A stretch of DNA of 64,000 nt from CAZEHS01 sp964424355. GTDB taxonomy: Bacteria > Bacillota > Clostridia > Peptostreptococcales > Acidaminobacteraceae. Below, in pieces: positions 14,683 through 24,088 of this stretch. The stretch lies in contig CAYRIO010000003.1 in the NCBI GenBank assembly GCA_964424355.1, positions 124,001-188,000 of the forward strand, read 5' to 3'. Each line of letters starts with the position of its first letter. The stretch's first letter is position 1. The notes under the pieces were generated by a model. The model worked only from the letters and a program-made list of their open reading frames with translations, was not told the DNA's origin and searched no databases. The translations under genes were made by a program, and so were the position numbers.

Positions 14683-17406
14683 CTACAGGCGTTTGTTCTG
14701 GACGGGTCCGTCAATGCCGGATATGGAGATGTCGGGCCCCGCTGGCGGCAACAGATTTTCTGAATCTGCCGGACCTTCGCTGATACGGCCCCGGTTGATG
14801 AGATTCGCTACCCTGAGGAGAACACTGGTCAGCGTCGCTCTGCGGGGATAGGCCAGGTAGCGGGGGCGCCAATCCGGTCGGAATTTCTTCTTATATTGAT
14901 AAAGACCTGTGAAAGAGTACAGGCGATTGCCATGGCTGTACAAGAACCCGGCCAATCGTTCAGCGGTGGTTGGAAAGCCGCTTCGTCCCACGTTGGAAAG
15001 GGGAGCCATGCCAAAATTGAATCGTTTGTATCCCGCTTCCCGAGCCCACAGAAGCAGGCGCAGGAACAGGTAATCCATGGTGCCGTTCGGGCATTCAGGA
15101 ATGAAGCGCATCAGATCCACTGAAATTTCGTCAAGACCCCGGTAGATAGGCATCAGGGATGCAAAGGCCATCAGCGTTCCCTCAGGGGAGCGGACCAAGG
15201 CTATGGGCGACTGCTTCAGATAAGCTTCATCGAAAAAGCCCAAAGAAAACTGTTTCTCCCGGCGACCGGACAGCCAGACATCGGATACGTGCTGAAGCTC
15301 CGCTATGCAAGCGCTATCCAGACCAGATTCACGGATTTCGAACAGGAACCCCTCCCGTTCAATTCTGTTTTTCACATTGCGCAAGCCTTTGAAATGCGGC
15401 TCTTTCAATTCGAAGTCCGCCAGCTCAATGAAGGCTTCCTCACCCAGCTTGAAGAAGTCGAATCCTTGATCGTGAAGCATGGGGAGTTGCGCCTCCGGTA
15501 CCTGATAGAAGACTGGCGTCAGGCCATACCGTTCCGCAAAGCTCCTGAATTTTTCCAGCGCGATCAGTTGAGAATCCCGGGATCCGATGGGGGTACCCAG
15601 AGCGACCAGGCAGTCTCCCGAGCGTTGATACGGAATCAGGGCAGTATCATCTGCGGCCCAGAAGAATCGCTTGTCCCCCAGATACAGCAAATGTGTATGG
15701 CTGTTCCCCGGCTGTGTCTCCAGTAAGACTTTCAGCTTCATATAATCATCCGGATTTGGTGGCAACGGGTCAAGCAGTGGTTTTTCCATGGTTGCGAGCC
15801 AGATGGTGTAGCCCATCCAGGCGATTCCGAGGGCGGCAATCCCATTGTTGATGTAGTCTTCAGCGGTGAAGTGCAGCATGCTGACCCCGCTGTGGGATTT
15901 CAGGAACGCAATGGGATGGGGCTGACCGGCGAGGATGTAGAAGGCTGCCATGGATGCCGTCAGAAGAAATGGTTTTAGGAGTCTTTCTGGCCCAATGGGG
16001 GTGGAAAGTCTATGAAACACCGGCTTAGACAGCCAGAGTAAAATGAAAATAACGATCAGATAAAACAGTTCTTCAAAATCCATGCCCTTCATGAAGGTGA
16101 AAATCCCCCCGGAACCCAGCAACACGAGGCAGGCTACCCAGGCACGGCGGATGCGGAGCAGGATTTCATCGGCCAGCAGCAGCATGAAGAGGCCGATCAC
16201 CAGGGAGATCCGGTGGGACATCTGCAGGAGCGGCATGCTGAACAGGTCTGCAAGGAAGCGGATCCGATCGGGTAAGCCAGGAGTCGCAGCGGAGAGGATC
16301 AACAGCAGTCCGCCACTGAGAATGAGGAAGGATAGGGCCTTGGAAGCCAAATCACCCAAAATGGCATTGGAGCTGCTGGCCAGCGGCGGTTCCTGTTCTC
16401 TGCCCGGGAGCCGTAGAAGACGCAGGAAGCTCTTTCCAAAACGGAGAACGAAGGGCGAAAGCTCGCCCACTGCCAAGACCGCGCCAATGAGGAGTGGCAC
16501 GGCATAATAAAAGAACCTGAAGAGCAATAACGCAGCCAAGGCTTCCTCAGAGGAGACGCCGTATGCCCGAAGGCCGGACAAAAGCATGAGGTCGAAGGTA
16601 CCCAGGCCCCCAGGAATCATACTGGTGATACCGGCGGCAGTGGCGATGCTGAAAAGACCGGCAGCCTGAAGCAGGGTGATGCCGGGATGTATTTTCATAA
16701 GAATGAACCAAAGGACACAGGCAGCAGCAGCCCAGTCCAGCGCGGAGACTGCGGTCAGCATCAACCGGGTTTTTGTCCCTTCCCGGTCCGGGGTATGGTG
16801 CATATTGAGATTGAACAGGTTGAACTTGATATCTGTAAACCAGCAGTAAATTGGAATATAAACAGAGAATCCTGCAATCAGAAAGGTCAGCCATTTGTAT
16901 TGGTGAATCAGGGGGCTGATGCCGGTGAGGCCGGTAAGGTTCAAAAGCATCAGGCATCCAAGCCCGGTTATAGCGGCGGGAATGATGAGGAGACTCATCC
17001 GCTGGATACTTTTTTCTGTTACCTGGTCGCTCTTGTAAAGCAGCATGCGGGCGCCTGCGCCGCCTAAGCCACCAAAACCGGCCACGTTGTTGAAGGTGTT
17101 GGATATCCAGGAAACCTTCATGATCCGAGGAAGTGAAATGGGCAGATCCATGCGGCGGATCGCGGTAAAATCATAGAGGAACGTGAGCAAGACCGCCATT
17201 AGACTGATTCCCAGAAACTCAGCCAGCTGTGCAGGTGAAAACGTCCTGAGAAGTGTAAAGGTGGCGCTGAAGCTGAGATTCTGCAAAAACCGGCGGCCAT
17301 CCACAACAATAAGCCCGATCACAAAAATACCGAAAAGGACACGGCCCCATTTTTTCAAGGTTACCTCGGATTTTGGGAGACGGAGATAGGATAGAAGCTT
17401 TTTCAT
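14683..17406 (-). CDS. mprF: Phosphatidylglycerol lysyltransferase, MprF type
   Basis: 907 aa, slightly longer than usual for the family (about 840-880). The N-terminal ~550 residues hold about 14 membrane segments including the flippase region (AGFGGLGGAGARMLLYKSD at about 95-113, SMIPGGLGTFDLMLLSG). The C-terminal ~330 residues are the cytosolic GNAT-like DUF2156 synthase domain (FFWAADDTALIPYQ, FNFGMAPLSNVG). MprF transfers an aminoacyl group, usually lysyl, from tRNA to phosphatidylglycerol and flips the product outward, lowering surface negative charge against cationic peptides. GGGGGAATTGATCC precedes ATG 17406. It is monocistronic. Aminoacyl specificity (Lys, Ala, Arg) cannot be read from sequence. 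Confidence 0.9.
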   Translation of the reverse strand: MKKLLSYLRLPKSEVTLKKWGRVLFGIFVIGLIVVDGRRFLQNLSFSATFTLLRTFSPAQLAEFLGISLMAVLLTFLYDFTAIRRMDLPISLPRIMKVSWISNTFNNVAGFGGLGGAGARMLLYKSDQVTEKSIQRMSLLIIPAAITGLGCLMLLNLTGLTGISPLIHQYKWLTFLIAGFSVYIPIYCWFTDIKFNLFNLNMHHTPDREGTKTRLMLTAVSALDWAAAACVLWFILMKIHPGITLLQAAGLFSIATAAGITSMIPGGLGTFDLMLLSGLRAYGVSSEEALAALLLFRFFYYAVPLLIGAVLAVGELSPFVLRFGKSFLRLLRLPGREQEPPLASSSNAILGDLASKALSFLILSGGLLLILSAATPGLPDRIRFLADLFSMPLLQMSHRISLVIGLFMLLLADEILLRIRRAWVACLVLLGSGGIFTFMKGMDFEELFYLIVIFILLWLSKPVFHRLSTPIGPERLLKPFLLTASMAAFYILAGQPHPIAFLKSHSGVSMLHFTAEDYINNGIAALGIAWMGYTIWLATMEKPLLDPLPPNPDDYMKLKVLLETQPGNSHTHLLYLGDKRFFWAADDTALIPYQRSGDCLVALGTPIGSRDSQLIALEKFRSFAERYGLTPVFYQVPEAQLPMLHDQGFDFFKLGEEAFIELADFELKEPHFKGLRNVKNRIEREGFLFEIRESGLDSACIAELQHVSDVWLSGRREKQFSLGFFDEAYLKQSPIALVRSPEGTLMAFASLMPIYRGLDEISVDLMRFIPECPNGTMDYLFLRLLLWAREAGYKRFNFGMAPLSNVGRSGFPTTAERLAGFLYSHGNRLYSFTGLYQYKKKFRPDWRPRYLAYPRRATLTSVLLRVANLINRGRISEGPADSENLLPPAGPDISISGIDGPVQNKRL

Positions 17407-17647
17407 GGATCAATTCCCCCAATATTTTTTCGTACTCCAAATCAGTTTAACAGAAATATACAGAAAAAGAAGATGAAATGATAATGTCAGAGGGTGCATA
17501 TCCCATGTAAAGGCGGGTACCAATCAGTTAGGATATTGAACGGATGGGATTTGGGGTCAGTTTTCCAGGGATATTACGCCTGACGCACACAAATGAACCT
17601 GGGTGAAGGACGGAATAAAAATGACCGCCCGTGACGAACGGTTTTTG

Positions 17648-17676
17648 TTGCTGAATCGAGCTGAACCCTTTACAAT
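17648..17676 (+). promoter_or_regulatory. Sigma-A-type promoter of tdh
   Basis: TTGCTG (17648-17653), a 17-base spacer and TACAAT (17671-17676), 28 bases before the tdh start with GGGAGGTG between. The remaining sequence between mprF and tdh (17407-17647) shows no gene or recognisable RNA. Confidence 0.6.
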
Positions 17677-17703
17677 GGAAACAGAACGAATGGGAGGTGC
17701 CCT

Positions 17704-18744
17704 ATGGCCAAGAAAATGGATGCGTTGGTAAAGAAATATGCGAAACCCGGTTTGTGGTTGGAGCAGGTGGATGTACCCGAAATAGGCGAAACCGATATCC
17801 TGATTAAAATGAAGAAAACAGCAATTTGCGGCACAGATGTGCATATTTATAATTGGGATGAGTGGTCTCAGAAAACAATTCCCGTCCCCATGACCATTGG
17901 TCATGAATTTGTCGGGGTCATCGAAGCCATCGGATCCCGTGTGCGGGATTTCAAAGTAGGGGATCTGGTTTCAGGAGAAGGTCACATCGTTTGCGGCCAT
18001 TGCCGAAACTGCCTGGCGGGCCGACGTCATTTGTGCAAGGATACCATGGGTGTGGGTGTGAACCGGACCGGAATTTTTGCGGAATACGCTTCAATCCCCA
18101 TGACAAACGTTTGGCACTGTGATACTCGTATTCCAGAGGATATACTCAGCATTTTTGATCCCCTGGGCAATGCGGTCCATACAGCCCTGTCCTTCGACCT
18201 GCTCGGCGAGGATGTGCTGATTACCGGAGCCGGCCCCATTGGGATGATGGCTGCCGCAGTAGCGAAGCATGCGGGCGCCCGGATTGTCGTTGTCAGCGAT
18301 GTGAACCAGTATCGCTTGGATCTGGCCAAGAAGATGGGGGCAGACCGTGTGACAAATCCGATGAATGAGAAGCTTTCCGATGTTATGGCAGAGCTTGGCA
18401 TGACTGAGGGCTTTGATGTGGGTCTTGAAATGTCCGGCAACGCACAGGCGTTCCAGGATATGGTGGATTCCATGTTCCACGGCGGTAAAATCGCCATGCT
18501 GGGAATTCAAGGTCCCAATACGTCAGTCGATTGGAATAAGATCGTATTCAATGGTCTCTTCATTAAAGGGATCTATGGCCGTGAAATGTTCGAAACCTGG
18601 TATAAGATGACAGCCATGCTGCAGTCCGGTTTGGATATCTCTGATGTGATCACCCATAAATTCCATTACACTGAGTTTGAGAAGGGTTTTGAAATCATGC
18701 GGAGCGGTCAATCCGGCAAAGTGATTCTGGAGTGGAACAAATAG
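17704..18744 (+). CDS. tdh: L-threonine 3-dehydrogenase
   Basis: 346 aa, full-length zinc medium-chain dehydrogenase. C42, H67 and E68 are catalytic-zinc ligands; C97, C100, C103 and C111 bind the structural zinc. GAGPIGMMAAA is the NAD-binding Rossmann loop. The ICGTDVHIYNWDEW and GEGHIVCGHCRNC stretches are diagnostic for Tdh. The enzyme oxidises threonine to 2-amino-3-oxobutyrate, normally cleaved to glycine and acetyl-CoA by Kbl. No kbl gene is adjacent here; the gene is monocistronic between its own promoter and a very strong terminator. Confidence 0.93.
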   Translation: MAKKMDALVKKYAKPGLWLEQVDVPEIGETDILIKMKKTAICGTDVHIYNWDEWSQKTIPVPMTIGHEFVGVIEAIGSRVRDFKVGDLVSGEGHIVCGHCRNCLAGRRHLCKDTMGVGVNRTGIFAEYASIPMTNVWHCDTRIPEDILSIFDPLGNAVHTALSFDLLGEDVLITGAGPIGMMAAAVAKHAGARIVVVSDVNQYRLDLAKKMGADRVTNPMNEKLSDVMAELGMTEGFDVGLEMSGNAQAFQDMVDSMFHGGKIAMLGIQGPNTSVDWNKIVFNGLFIKGIYGREMFETWYKMTAMLQSGLDISDVITHKFHYTEFEKGFEIMRSGQSGKVILEWNK

Positions 18745-18759
18745 ATTAAAGCACCCATC

Positions 18760-18818
18760 ATAGCACCACAAGCAAAGCCCTCGGTCCAAAGGACCGAGGG
18801 CTTTGCTTGTGGTGCTAT
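18760..18818. terminator. Very long perfect inverted repeat / bidirectional terminator
   Basis: 28-bp perfect arms (18760-18787 and 18791-18818) around an AAA loop. Core is GCAAAGCCCTCGGTCC. The right arm contains the stop codon of the convergent gene at 18815. Stem length well beyond a normal terminator, with only short T-runs. Confidence 0.75.
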
Positions 18819-19375
18819 TTCAGAACGAGGATCTCTGCGTTCACCAGCTTTTCTACCCCGCGAAGCAGGGTGTTGATGGCTGATTTATCCTGGACGATAT
18901 TTTGAAGGATCTGCTCAGCTTTGTTCAGGTGCCCTGCTTTGAATTCTTGGTGAAAATTTGCCCAAAGCCCTTCTTTATGGGTTCTGATCTTATCAACTTG
19001 ATTCATGAGCATATGAATGTCCTTCTCAACATCACGTGCTTTCTCAAGTTTTTTCAATTCGCCGTTCTCCTTGGCTTCTGCTTTCAGGGCTGAAACGGTT
19101 TCGGATTTAACCTTCAAATCGCCGATAATCCTGCGGTGCTCCGCACGTTCTTTTTGCAGTTGATTGAGTTCGTTCCTCAGTTGGACAATTCCAGCAGCAT
19201 CACGCTCCAGAACACTTAGTTCGGCAGATTCAACGCTCTCATCGGCTGTAATCTGCTGAACAACTGCAATGGGATCAACCTGTGCCGTATCCTCCGAGTT
19301 GGCCCAAACTGTGGGAAGTCCGGTTCCAAAAGCCAGTGCCAGGGTTAAAATACTTGCGGTTAGTTTTTTCATCAT
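18815..19375 (-). CDS. Secreted coiled-coil protein of unknown function
   Basis: 186 aa. Residues 1-25 are a clear signal peptide (MMKKLTAS, hydrophobic core, cleavage after VWA). The rest is almost entirely charged helix: heptad-like coiled coil about 58-110 and a second helical bundle to the end. No cysteine and no catalytic motif. It resembles small periplasmic/extracytoplasmic helical chaperone-like proteins in composition only; I do not recognise the family. AGGAGA lies 9-10 bases before ATG 19375. It is monocistronic, and its last codon sits in the terminator stem. Confidence 0.7.
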   Translation of the reverse strand: MMKKLTASILTLALAFGTGLPTVWANSEDTAQVDPIAVVQQITADESVESAELSVLERDAAGIVQLRNELNQLQKERAEHRRIIGDLKVKSETVSALKAEAKENGELKKLEKARDVEKDIHMLMNQVDKIRTHKEGLWANFHQEFKAGHLNKAEQILQNIVQDKSAINTLLRGVEKLVNAEILVLK

Positions 19376-19506
19376 GTTACAAGTCTCCTCTCAAAGTGTG
19401 TTTTCCGGCTTGGCCGGTGCTTGATCTCTTGAATTAATCATAGCGCGGCGATTTGGAGGAAATATGGGACGGATGTGTAATTTCTGTGGAATCCGGGAGC
19501 GCTCAC

Positions 19507-19544
19507 AAAAATATCGCCTGCGATTGTATGCAGGCGATATTTTT
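19507..19544 (-). terminator. Terminator of the PLD-like gene
   Basis: AAAAATATCGCCTGC and GCAGGCGATATTTTT form a 15-bp stem with an 8-base loop, directly downstream of the leftward PLD gene stop at 19552. Confidence 0.88.
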
Positions 19545-19551
19545 GAGGGCG

Positions 19552-20973
19552 TTAAAAAGTACACAGCCCCGTGCTTTCCATGATCCTGTAAAGCCAAATC
19601 TTGGGGAGGCTCTTGTCGGCGAAGGTGTCCAGGGTGCCAGTATAGGTGCCATCCTGGTTGGTCCAGATCCGTTCAAACCAGGTATCCACCGATTGAAAGG
19701 CGGCAGACGCGGGAGGGCCGCTGACCATGAGGTTGGCTTCGAGATTCAGGTCTTCAAAATTTCGGCGGGTGAAGTTGCAGGAGCCTCCAAAAAGGGTGGC
19801 CTCAGTACCCATGGTGATTTTCATCAGCTTACTGTGGAACTGTTCTCCCTGAGTAAGATACCAGCGGACCTCAATATTTCCGCCGCCATGCTTCACCAGC
19901 TCCTGGGCTGTCTGTCGGTTAGGAATGCCGTTCTTTTGCCGACCGAAGGCATCTTTGTTGGCATCCAGCACAATCCGAATTCTCACACCACGGTTTGCTG
20001 CTTCACTCAGGTCTTTGATTAAACCCCGGTGTGAGAGGTAGAACACCCCGATATCGATCCGGTCACCGGCACCGGTCTTGCGGATGGATCGCTGCATATG
20101 GTCCAGAATGCGGCGTTCCGTCAGAAGGCGGACCGTATAGGTTCCTGAAGGCTCACTTTTCACGGTTGCGGTATGAAAGGCAATGATATCTGTTGGAGAT
20201 CCGGAAAAATCCAGGACCGCTTGTTCAGCCTCCAGCGCATATTTCACCAGGTCCGAGCTTTCTACGTAGAGGGCGATATTGGAATGGTTGGAGCTGGCAT
20301 CATGGGGATTGGCAGAAGCTGCCAGCACCCCCTGTTCAGAGATGATCAGCTTTCGGTGGTTGGCCTTGAAGTTGAGCATGCGGAGCATGGCACTGACAGA
20401 GACTTTTGGGGAATCGGTGCTGAAAGGGTTGGTGAGGGTTCTGGCCTGGCTAACACCAAAGGGTTCGATGCCTATGCGGTAGAAGCCGCTGTAAAGCGGA
20501 TTGGAATCCCGGAGTTTAGAAATGTCCGTGATAACGACCTCAGCCCCGGCTGCTCTCAATTGCTTCAGATAGGGGTTCTCATAGGCGCCGTAAAAGGTGT
20601 TGATGGGGTCGGTCACAAGGACGACCTTGATATGCCGTTTTTCAATGGCGTTCACCAAATGGGCCGTCAATTCCTGTGCCAGACCATCGAATGGCATCGT
20701 CGCAGGGTGATCGTTGTTGAAAAGGAACAGATCCAGAACCACGAATTCTTCAGCGGTATCAATGATCTGGAAGACCTGCTTGAAAATGTGCTGCTCCCGG
20801 ATTTTCTGACCATCCTTCTGATAGGTCAAATCAGTCAGGACGGTCACGTGGTTTGTCGGGATGATCGGGCTTTCAAAGGAAATCCCCTTGGGCAGGGGTT
20901 TTAAAGCGTTCCAGACACCGGTGAGCAGGGATCCGAAAAACAGCAGAAGCAGGAGGCGTTTTATCAGCAGCAT
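19552..20973 (-). CDS. Phospholipase D-like (HKD) membrane-anchored protein
   Basis: 473 aa. Residues 5-22 form an uncleaved signal/membrane anchor. Two PLD half-sites are visible: NHRKLIISE at 205-213 (H206, K208; the usual HKD aspartate is replaced by Glu) and FHSKLMKITMG at about 378-388, followed by GGSCNFTRRNFEDLNLEAN. The family includes cardiolipin synthases, phospholipases and nucleases; length and a single anchor fit a cardiolipin-synthase-like or secreted PLD protein acting outside the membrane. The imperfect HKD motifs make activity less certain. It lies in the same direction as msrAB but 95 bases downstream, so co-transcription is possible. Confidence 0.78.
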   Translation of the reverse strand: MLLIKRLLLLLFFGSLLTGVWNALKPLPKGISFESPIIPTNHVTVLTDLTYQKDGQKIREQHIFKQVFQIIDTAEEFVVLDLFLFNNDHPATMPFDGLAQELTAHLVNAIEKRHIKVVLVTDPINTFYGAYENPYLKQLRAAGAEVVITDISKLRDSNPLYSGFYRIGIEPFGVSQARTLTNPFSTDSPKVSVSAMLRMLNFKANHRKLIISEQGVLAASANPHDASSNHSNIALYVESSDLVKYALEAEQAVLDFSGSPTDIIAFHTATVKSEPSGTYTVRLLTERRILDHMQRSIRKTGAGDRIDIGVFYLSHRGLIKDLSEAANRGVRIRIVLDANKDAFGRQKNGIPNRQTAQELVKHGGGNIEVRWYLTQGEQFHSKLMKITMGTEATLFGGSCNFTRRNFEDLNLEANLMVSGPPASAAFQSVDTWFERIWTNQDGTYTGTLDTFADKSLPKIWLYRIMESTGLCTF

Positions 20974-21068
20974 GTGAATCTCCTAGGGGGTATGAGTGGG
21001 TTCTGTTTACAGATTACCAGAAAAATCCCTCCTGTGCAGGGTTAAATCACCGGAGGGGATGGCCTTGT

Positions 21069-22187
21069 TCATTCAAATAAATTTTTATAATCCCCATATC
21101 CTTCCCGATCCAAATCGGCCACGGGAATGAATCGAAGCGATGCGCTGTTCAAGCAGTAACGGAGTCCTCCCTGATCCTTGGGGCCATCGGTGAAGACATG
21201 CCCCAGATGAGAGCCACCCACGCGGCTTTGCACTTCAACCCGTGTCATGAACAGGGATTTGTCGGTGAGCTCTTTCACAACATCCGGCGCAATCGGTTTC
21301 GTAAAGCTTGGCCAGCCAGTCCCGGATTCATACTTGTCCTTGGAGCTGAAGAGGGGCTCTCCGGTGGTGATGTCCACATAGATCCCGGCCTCATGGTTAT
21401 CCCAATAGGTGTTCTTGTAGGGCTGTTCCGTGTCGCCCTTCTGAGTCACCTGATACTGCAGGGCGGTAAGCTTTTCTTTCAGCTCCGCATCGGAAGGCTT
21501 CATGTAAAGCGCAGGATCCACGGTGATGCCCTGGGTATCCTTCAAACTGGAAAAATCGATATGACAGTAGCCGTTGGGGTTCTTCTCCAGATAGTCCTGA
21601 TGGTAATCCTCAGCCAGGGTGAAATTTTGAAGAGGGAGGACCTCAGTAACGATGGGGGTGGTGTAGTTCTTCGCTTCCTCCTGGATGATCAGGTCGATCA
21701 CCGCCTTATCCTCAGGATTCTTGTAATAAATGCCGCTGCGGTATTGTACGCCTTGGTCATCCCCCTGCTTATTGAGGCTGGTAGGGTCAATGATCTTGAA
21801 ATAGTGGCGCAGCAGAGCCTGCAGGGATACCTTTTCAGGATCATATCTGACCAGTACGGTTTCTGCATGGCCGGTGTTGTTGTGGCTGACATCCTCATAG
21901 CTGGGATTTGTCGTATTGCCATTGGCATATCCGGATTGGGCATCCGCAACTCCCGGAATTCGAACCATATAGGCCTCGACCCCCCAAAAGCAGCCGCCCG
22001 CAAGATAGATCTCTTTCAGTTTATCGGTTTCGTAGACAACGCCAATGTTGGGGTTGGCCGGAAATCGGGTTTCGGGTTTCGGGGTAGACGCTGCAATCTT
22101 TGAATTTCCGTCCATGCTGGTTCGCATCGCCAGGATCAGCAGGATTACGGCCACTGCCAAAGCCGTCCATAACATAATCTGTTTCAT
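21069..22187 (-). CDS. msrAB: Membrane-tethered methionine sulfoxide reductase MsrA-MsrB fusion
   Basis: 372 aa. Residues 5-21 are a transmembrane anchor, followed by a linker to about 45. The MsrA domain (57-205) has the GGCFWG nucleophile C66. The MsrB domain (228-372) has the catalytic C345 in RYCLNSASLRF. The CxxC zinc pairs of many MsrB proteins are absent (the ESGTGWPSF segment lacks Cys), so this is the zinc-free form. The fusion repairs both S- and R-sulfoxides of methionine, here on the outer face of the membrane. RBS is AAGGAGG upstream of ATG 22187. In an anaerobe it suggests protection of surface proteins on oxygen exposure. Confidence 0.9.
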   Translation of the reverse strand: MKQIMLWTALAVAVILLILAMRTSMDGNSKIAASTPKPETRFPANPNIGVVYETDKLKEIYLAGGCFWGVEAYMVRIPGVADAQSGYANGNTTNPSYEDVSHNNTGHAETVLVRYDPEKVSLQALLRHYFKIIDPTSLNKQGDDQGVQYRSGIYYKNPEDKAVIDLIIQEEAKNYTTPIVTEVLPLQNFTLAEDYHQDYLEKNPNGYCHIDFSSLKDTQGITVDPALYMKPSDAELKEKLTALQYQVTQKGDTEQPYKNTYWDNHEAGIYVDITTGEPLFSSKDKYESGTGWPSFTKPIAPDVVKELTDKSLFMTRVEVQSRVGGSHLGHVFTDGPKDQGGLRYCLNSASLRFIPVADLDREGYGDYKNLFE

Positions 22188-22239
22188 GTCTATTCCTCCT
22201 TGAGGAAACTAACAATCAAACGATAATACTTCTCATTTG

Positions 22240-22268
22240 ATTATACACCTCAACGCACGCTCTGTCTG
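22240..22268 (-). promoter_or_regulatory. Promoter of msrAB
   Basis: On the reverse strand CAGACA, a 17-base spacer and a perfect TATAAT, ending 52 bases before the msrAB start. Confidence 0.55.
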
Positions 22269-22300
22269 TAGTGGCACCTATTAAAAACACCTTAAATTAT

Positions 22301-22334
22301 TGACCCCGAAGCTCCGGGGTGGAGTTTCGGGGTC
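22301..22334 (-). terminator. Hairpin after the degenerate GGDEF gene
   Basis: GACCCCGAA and TTTCGGGGTC pair around a GC-rich loop. The following U-run (CAATAATTT on the reverse strand) is weak, so termination may be inefficient. Confidence 0.45.
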
Positions 22335-22348
22335 TGATCCGTGCGGTA

Positions 22349-24088
22349 TCAGATATGGAGGAGCCTGTCAGCATTTTGTTTCTGGTGTTCTTTGCGAACT
22401 TCACTCATGGCGCTTTCTGCCTGTTTGACCAGCATCTCTGCGGGAAGACCCATCTTCTTCGTGTAGACCACTACGCTGACAGACAGCTCCAGACGGGATT
22501 CCTTTGGAACCGGGAACGCATAGGATTCATTCAGGCGGCGCAGGTCGTCGTGGAGACCGGTTTGCTCCTGAAAGGCTTGGGTAAGCTTCAGGATCACACT
22601 GTCTGCGCGAACCTGATTAGTGCCGGAGAGGATGATCATGAAGGTATTCTGATCATATCGGGCGGCGATGTCGGTAGAGCGGATTGTTGAGGAAATCATG
22701 CGGGCAGTCTTTTGAACAATCAGGTTGCCTGCTTCAGGACCAAAGGTTTCAAGGTAGAAGTTGAAGTTGTCCAGGCCCATGAGAAGCAGACTGAAGCTTT
22801 CTGTCACTTCGGTATCCACCTCTGTTTTAATCAGCTCCAGCTGCTTAAGCACCTCATTCCGCGTGAGGAGATGGGTGTCCTTGTCCCGGGTTGCGACATC
22901 AAGGAATCCGCCATTGATCTGGCTCATGCGGCTGTTCCGGTCGTGGATCCGGCCGTTGATTTCTTTCAACGTCCTGTTGTTCTCCTCAATGGTTTTTTCG
23001 AGCTCCGCGGTGTTGAGGGACAGCGCATTGGCCATATGGTTGAAGGACCGGACAAGATGGTTGATTTCCTCTGGCTCCTGGGGTTCGTCCACCGGAACCA
23101 GGGTGCCTCTCTCCAGATTCTCAGCAGAATGAGCGATCTGGACGATCGGAGTGACCAGATTTTGAGAGAGCCAACCGCTGGCGAGGAACAGGAGCCCGGC
23201 TAAAAGCACTGAGGCAGCTGCCAAGAGGCCGCTCATCGCGAAAAGCGGCGCATTCACTTCTTGCTTGCTCATCGCGGTACACAGCTTCCACCCATCGGTA
23301 CCGGGGATGGTGCTGTAGGCGCCGACCTTTGAACGGCCATCTCCCTTGTCGGTATATTCGAAGGTGCCTGAGACTAAGGCTAGATTAGCCTGCCCGATAA
23401 CGTCGCTGCCGGTAAAGCTGGGTTTGACGGAATCAGGAAATCCTATTTTTGAAAGGAATTCTGATGAGGGATAAGCGATGGCTGCTCCGGTGTCATCCAC
23501 GATCCAGCTGTATGTGGTCTCATGGGTGCTGGCGTCTGTAAGGCTGTTGGAGAGCTTTCCAAGGTCAATGGCGCTGCCCAGGACACCGGTGATGTTCCCC
23601 TGGGAATCTCGGATGGCTGCCAGGATCACTACCAGAGGTGGTGCATCTGCCTGAGCAGTCATGGGGTCAGAAATTGTGTAGTCCAGATTGTCACGGATCA
23701 GTTTGCTGAAATAGGGCTGATTGGAGATGCTTCCGGTTTCGTTGAACAAGGAAAGGATGGATCCGTCCGGTTTGGCGTACAGGGCATTAACGAGCAGCTG
23801 ATTCTCAGTATCCGAAACCATCCCCCTTAAAAGGGATAGGATTTCATTGCCGTTCAATGCTTTTGCGGTACTGGTGCTGGAGAGGTATTTCAATTTGTTG
23901 ATTTCCTGTTGAATACGGAGTTCGACAATCTGGGCGCGCAGCTGAGAGCTTTCAAGCAACGCATCACGGGCGTTGTCTGCAAGAAAACCGCGGCCCTGGT
24001 AAATCAGAATGAAGGCGAGGAGGACAATGGCAACCAGCGTGAGGGATAAGTAAGTGGTAAGTATTCGCTGACGGATTCCTTTAATCAT
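22349..24088 (-). CDS. Membrane sensor with dCache, HAMP and catalytically degenerate GGDEF domain
   Basis: 579 aa. TM1 about 10-30, extracellular dCache-like domain 38-275, TM2 283-305, HAMP 306-362, coiled coil 362-398, GGDEF fold 400-575. The GGDEF signature is replaced by DQNTF (479-483) and the metal-binding DxD region reads GLDNF, so cyclase activity is very unlikely. The inhibitory-site motif is retained as RSTD (470-473), exactly five residues before the former GGDEF. This fits a c-di-GMP receptor or a regulatory partner, not an enzyme. The frame opens at 24106, but AAAGGA is correctly spaced only for the inner ATG at 24088. It is divergent from the REC/HD-GYP-like gene. Confidence 0.85.
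   Translation of the reverse strand: MIKGIRQRILTTYLSLTLVAIVLLAFILIYQGRGFLADNARDALLESSQLRAQIVELRIQQEINKLKYLSSTSTAKALNGNEILSLLRGMVSDTENQLLVNALYAKPDGSILSLFNETGSISNQPYFSKLIRDNLDYTISDPMTAQADAPPLVVILAAIRDSQGNITGVLGSAIDLGKLSNSLTDASTHETTYSWIVDDTGAAIAYPSSEFLSKIGFPDSVKPSFTGSDVIGQANLALVSGTFEYTDKGDGRSKVGAYSTIPGTDGWKLCTAMSKQEVNAPLFAMSGLLAAASVLLAGLLFLASGWLSQNLVTPIVQIAHSAENLERGTLVPVDEPQEPEEINHLVRSFNHMANALSLNTAELEKTIEENNRTLKEINGRIHDRNSRMSQINGGFLDVATRDKDTHLLTRNEVLKQLELIKTEVDTEVTESFSLLLMGLDNFNFYLETFGPEAGNLIVQKTARMISSTIRSTDIAARYDQNTFMIILSGTNQVRADSVILKLTQAFQEQTGLHDDLRRLNESYAFPVPKESRLELSVSVVVYTKKMGLPAEMLVKQAESAMSEVRKEHQKQNADRLLHI

Noticed and set aside
22349..24088. Active diguanylate cyclase
   Set aside because: The GGDEF motif is DQNTF and the metal-binding aspartates are not in place.
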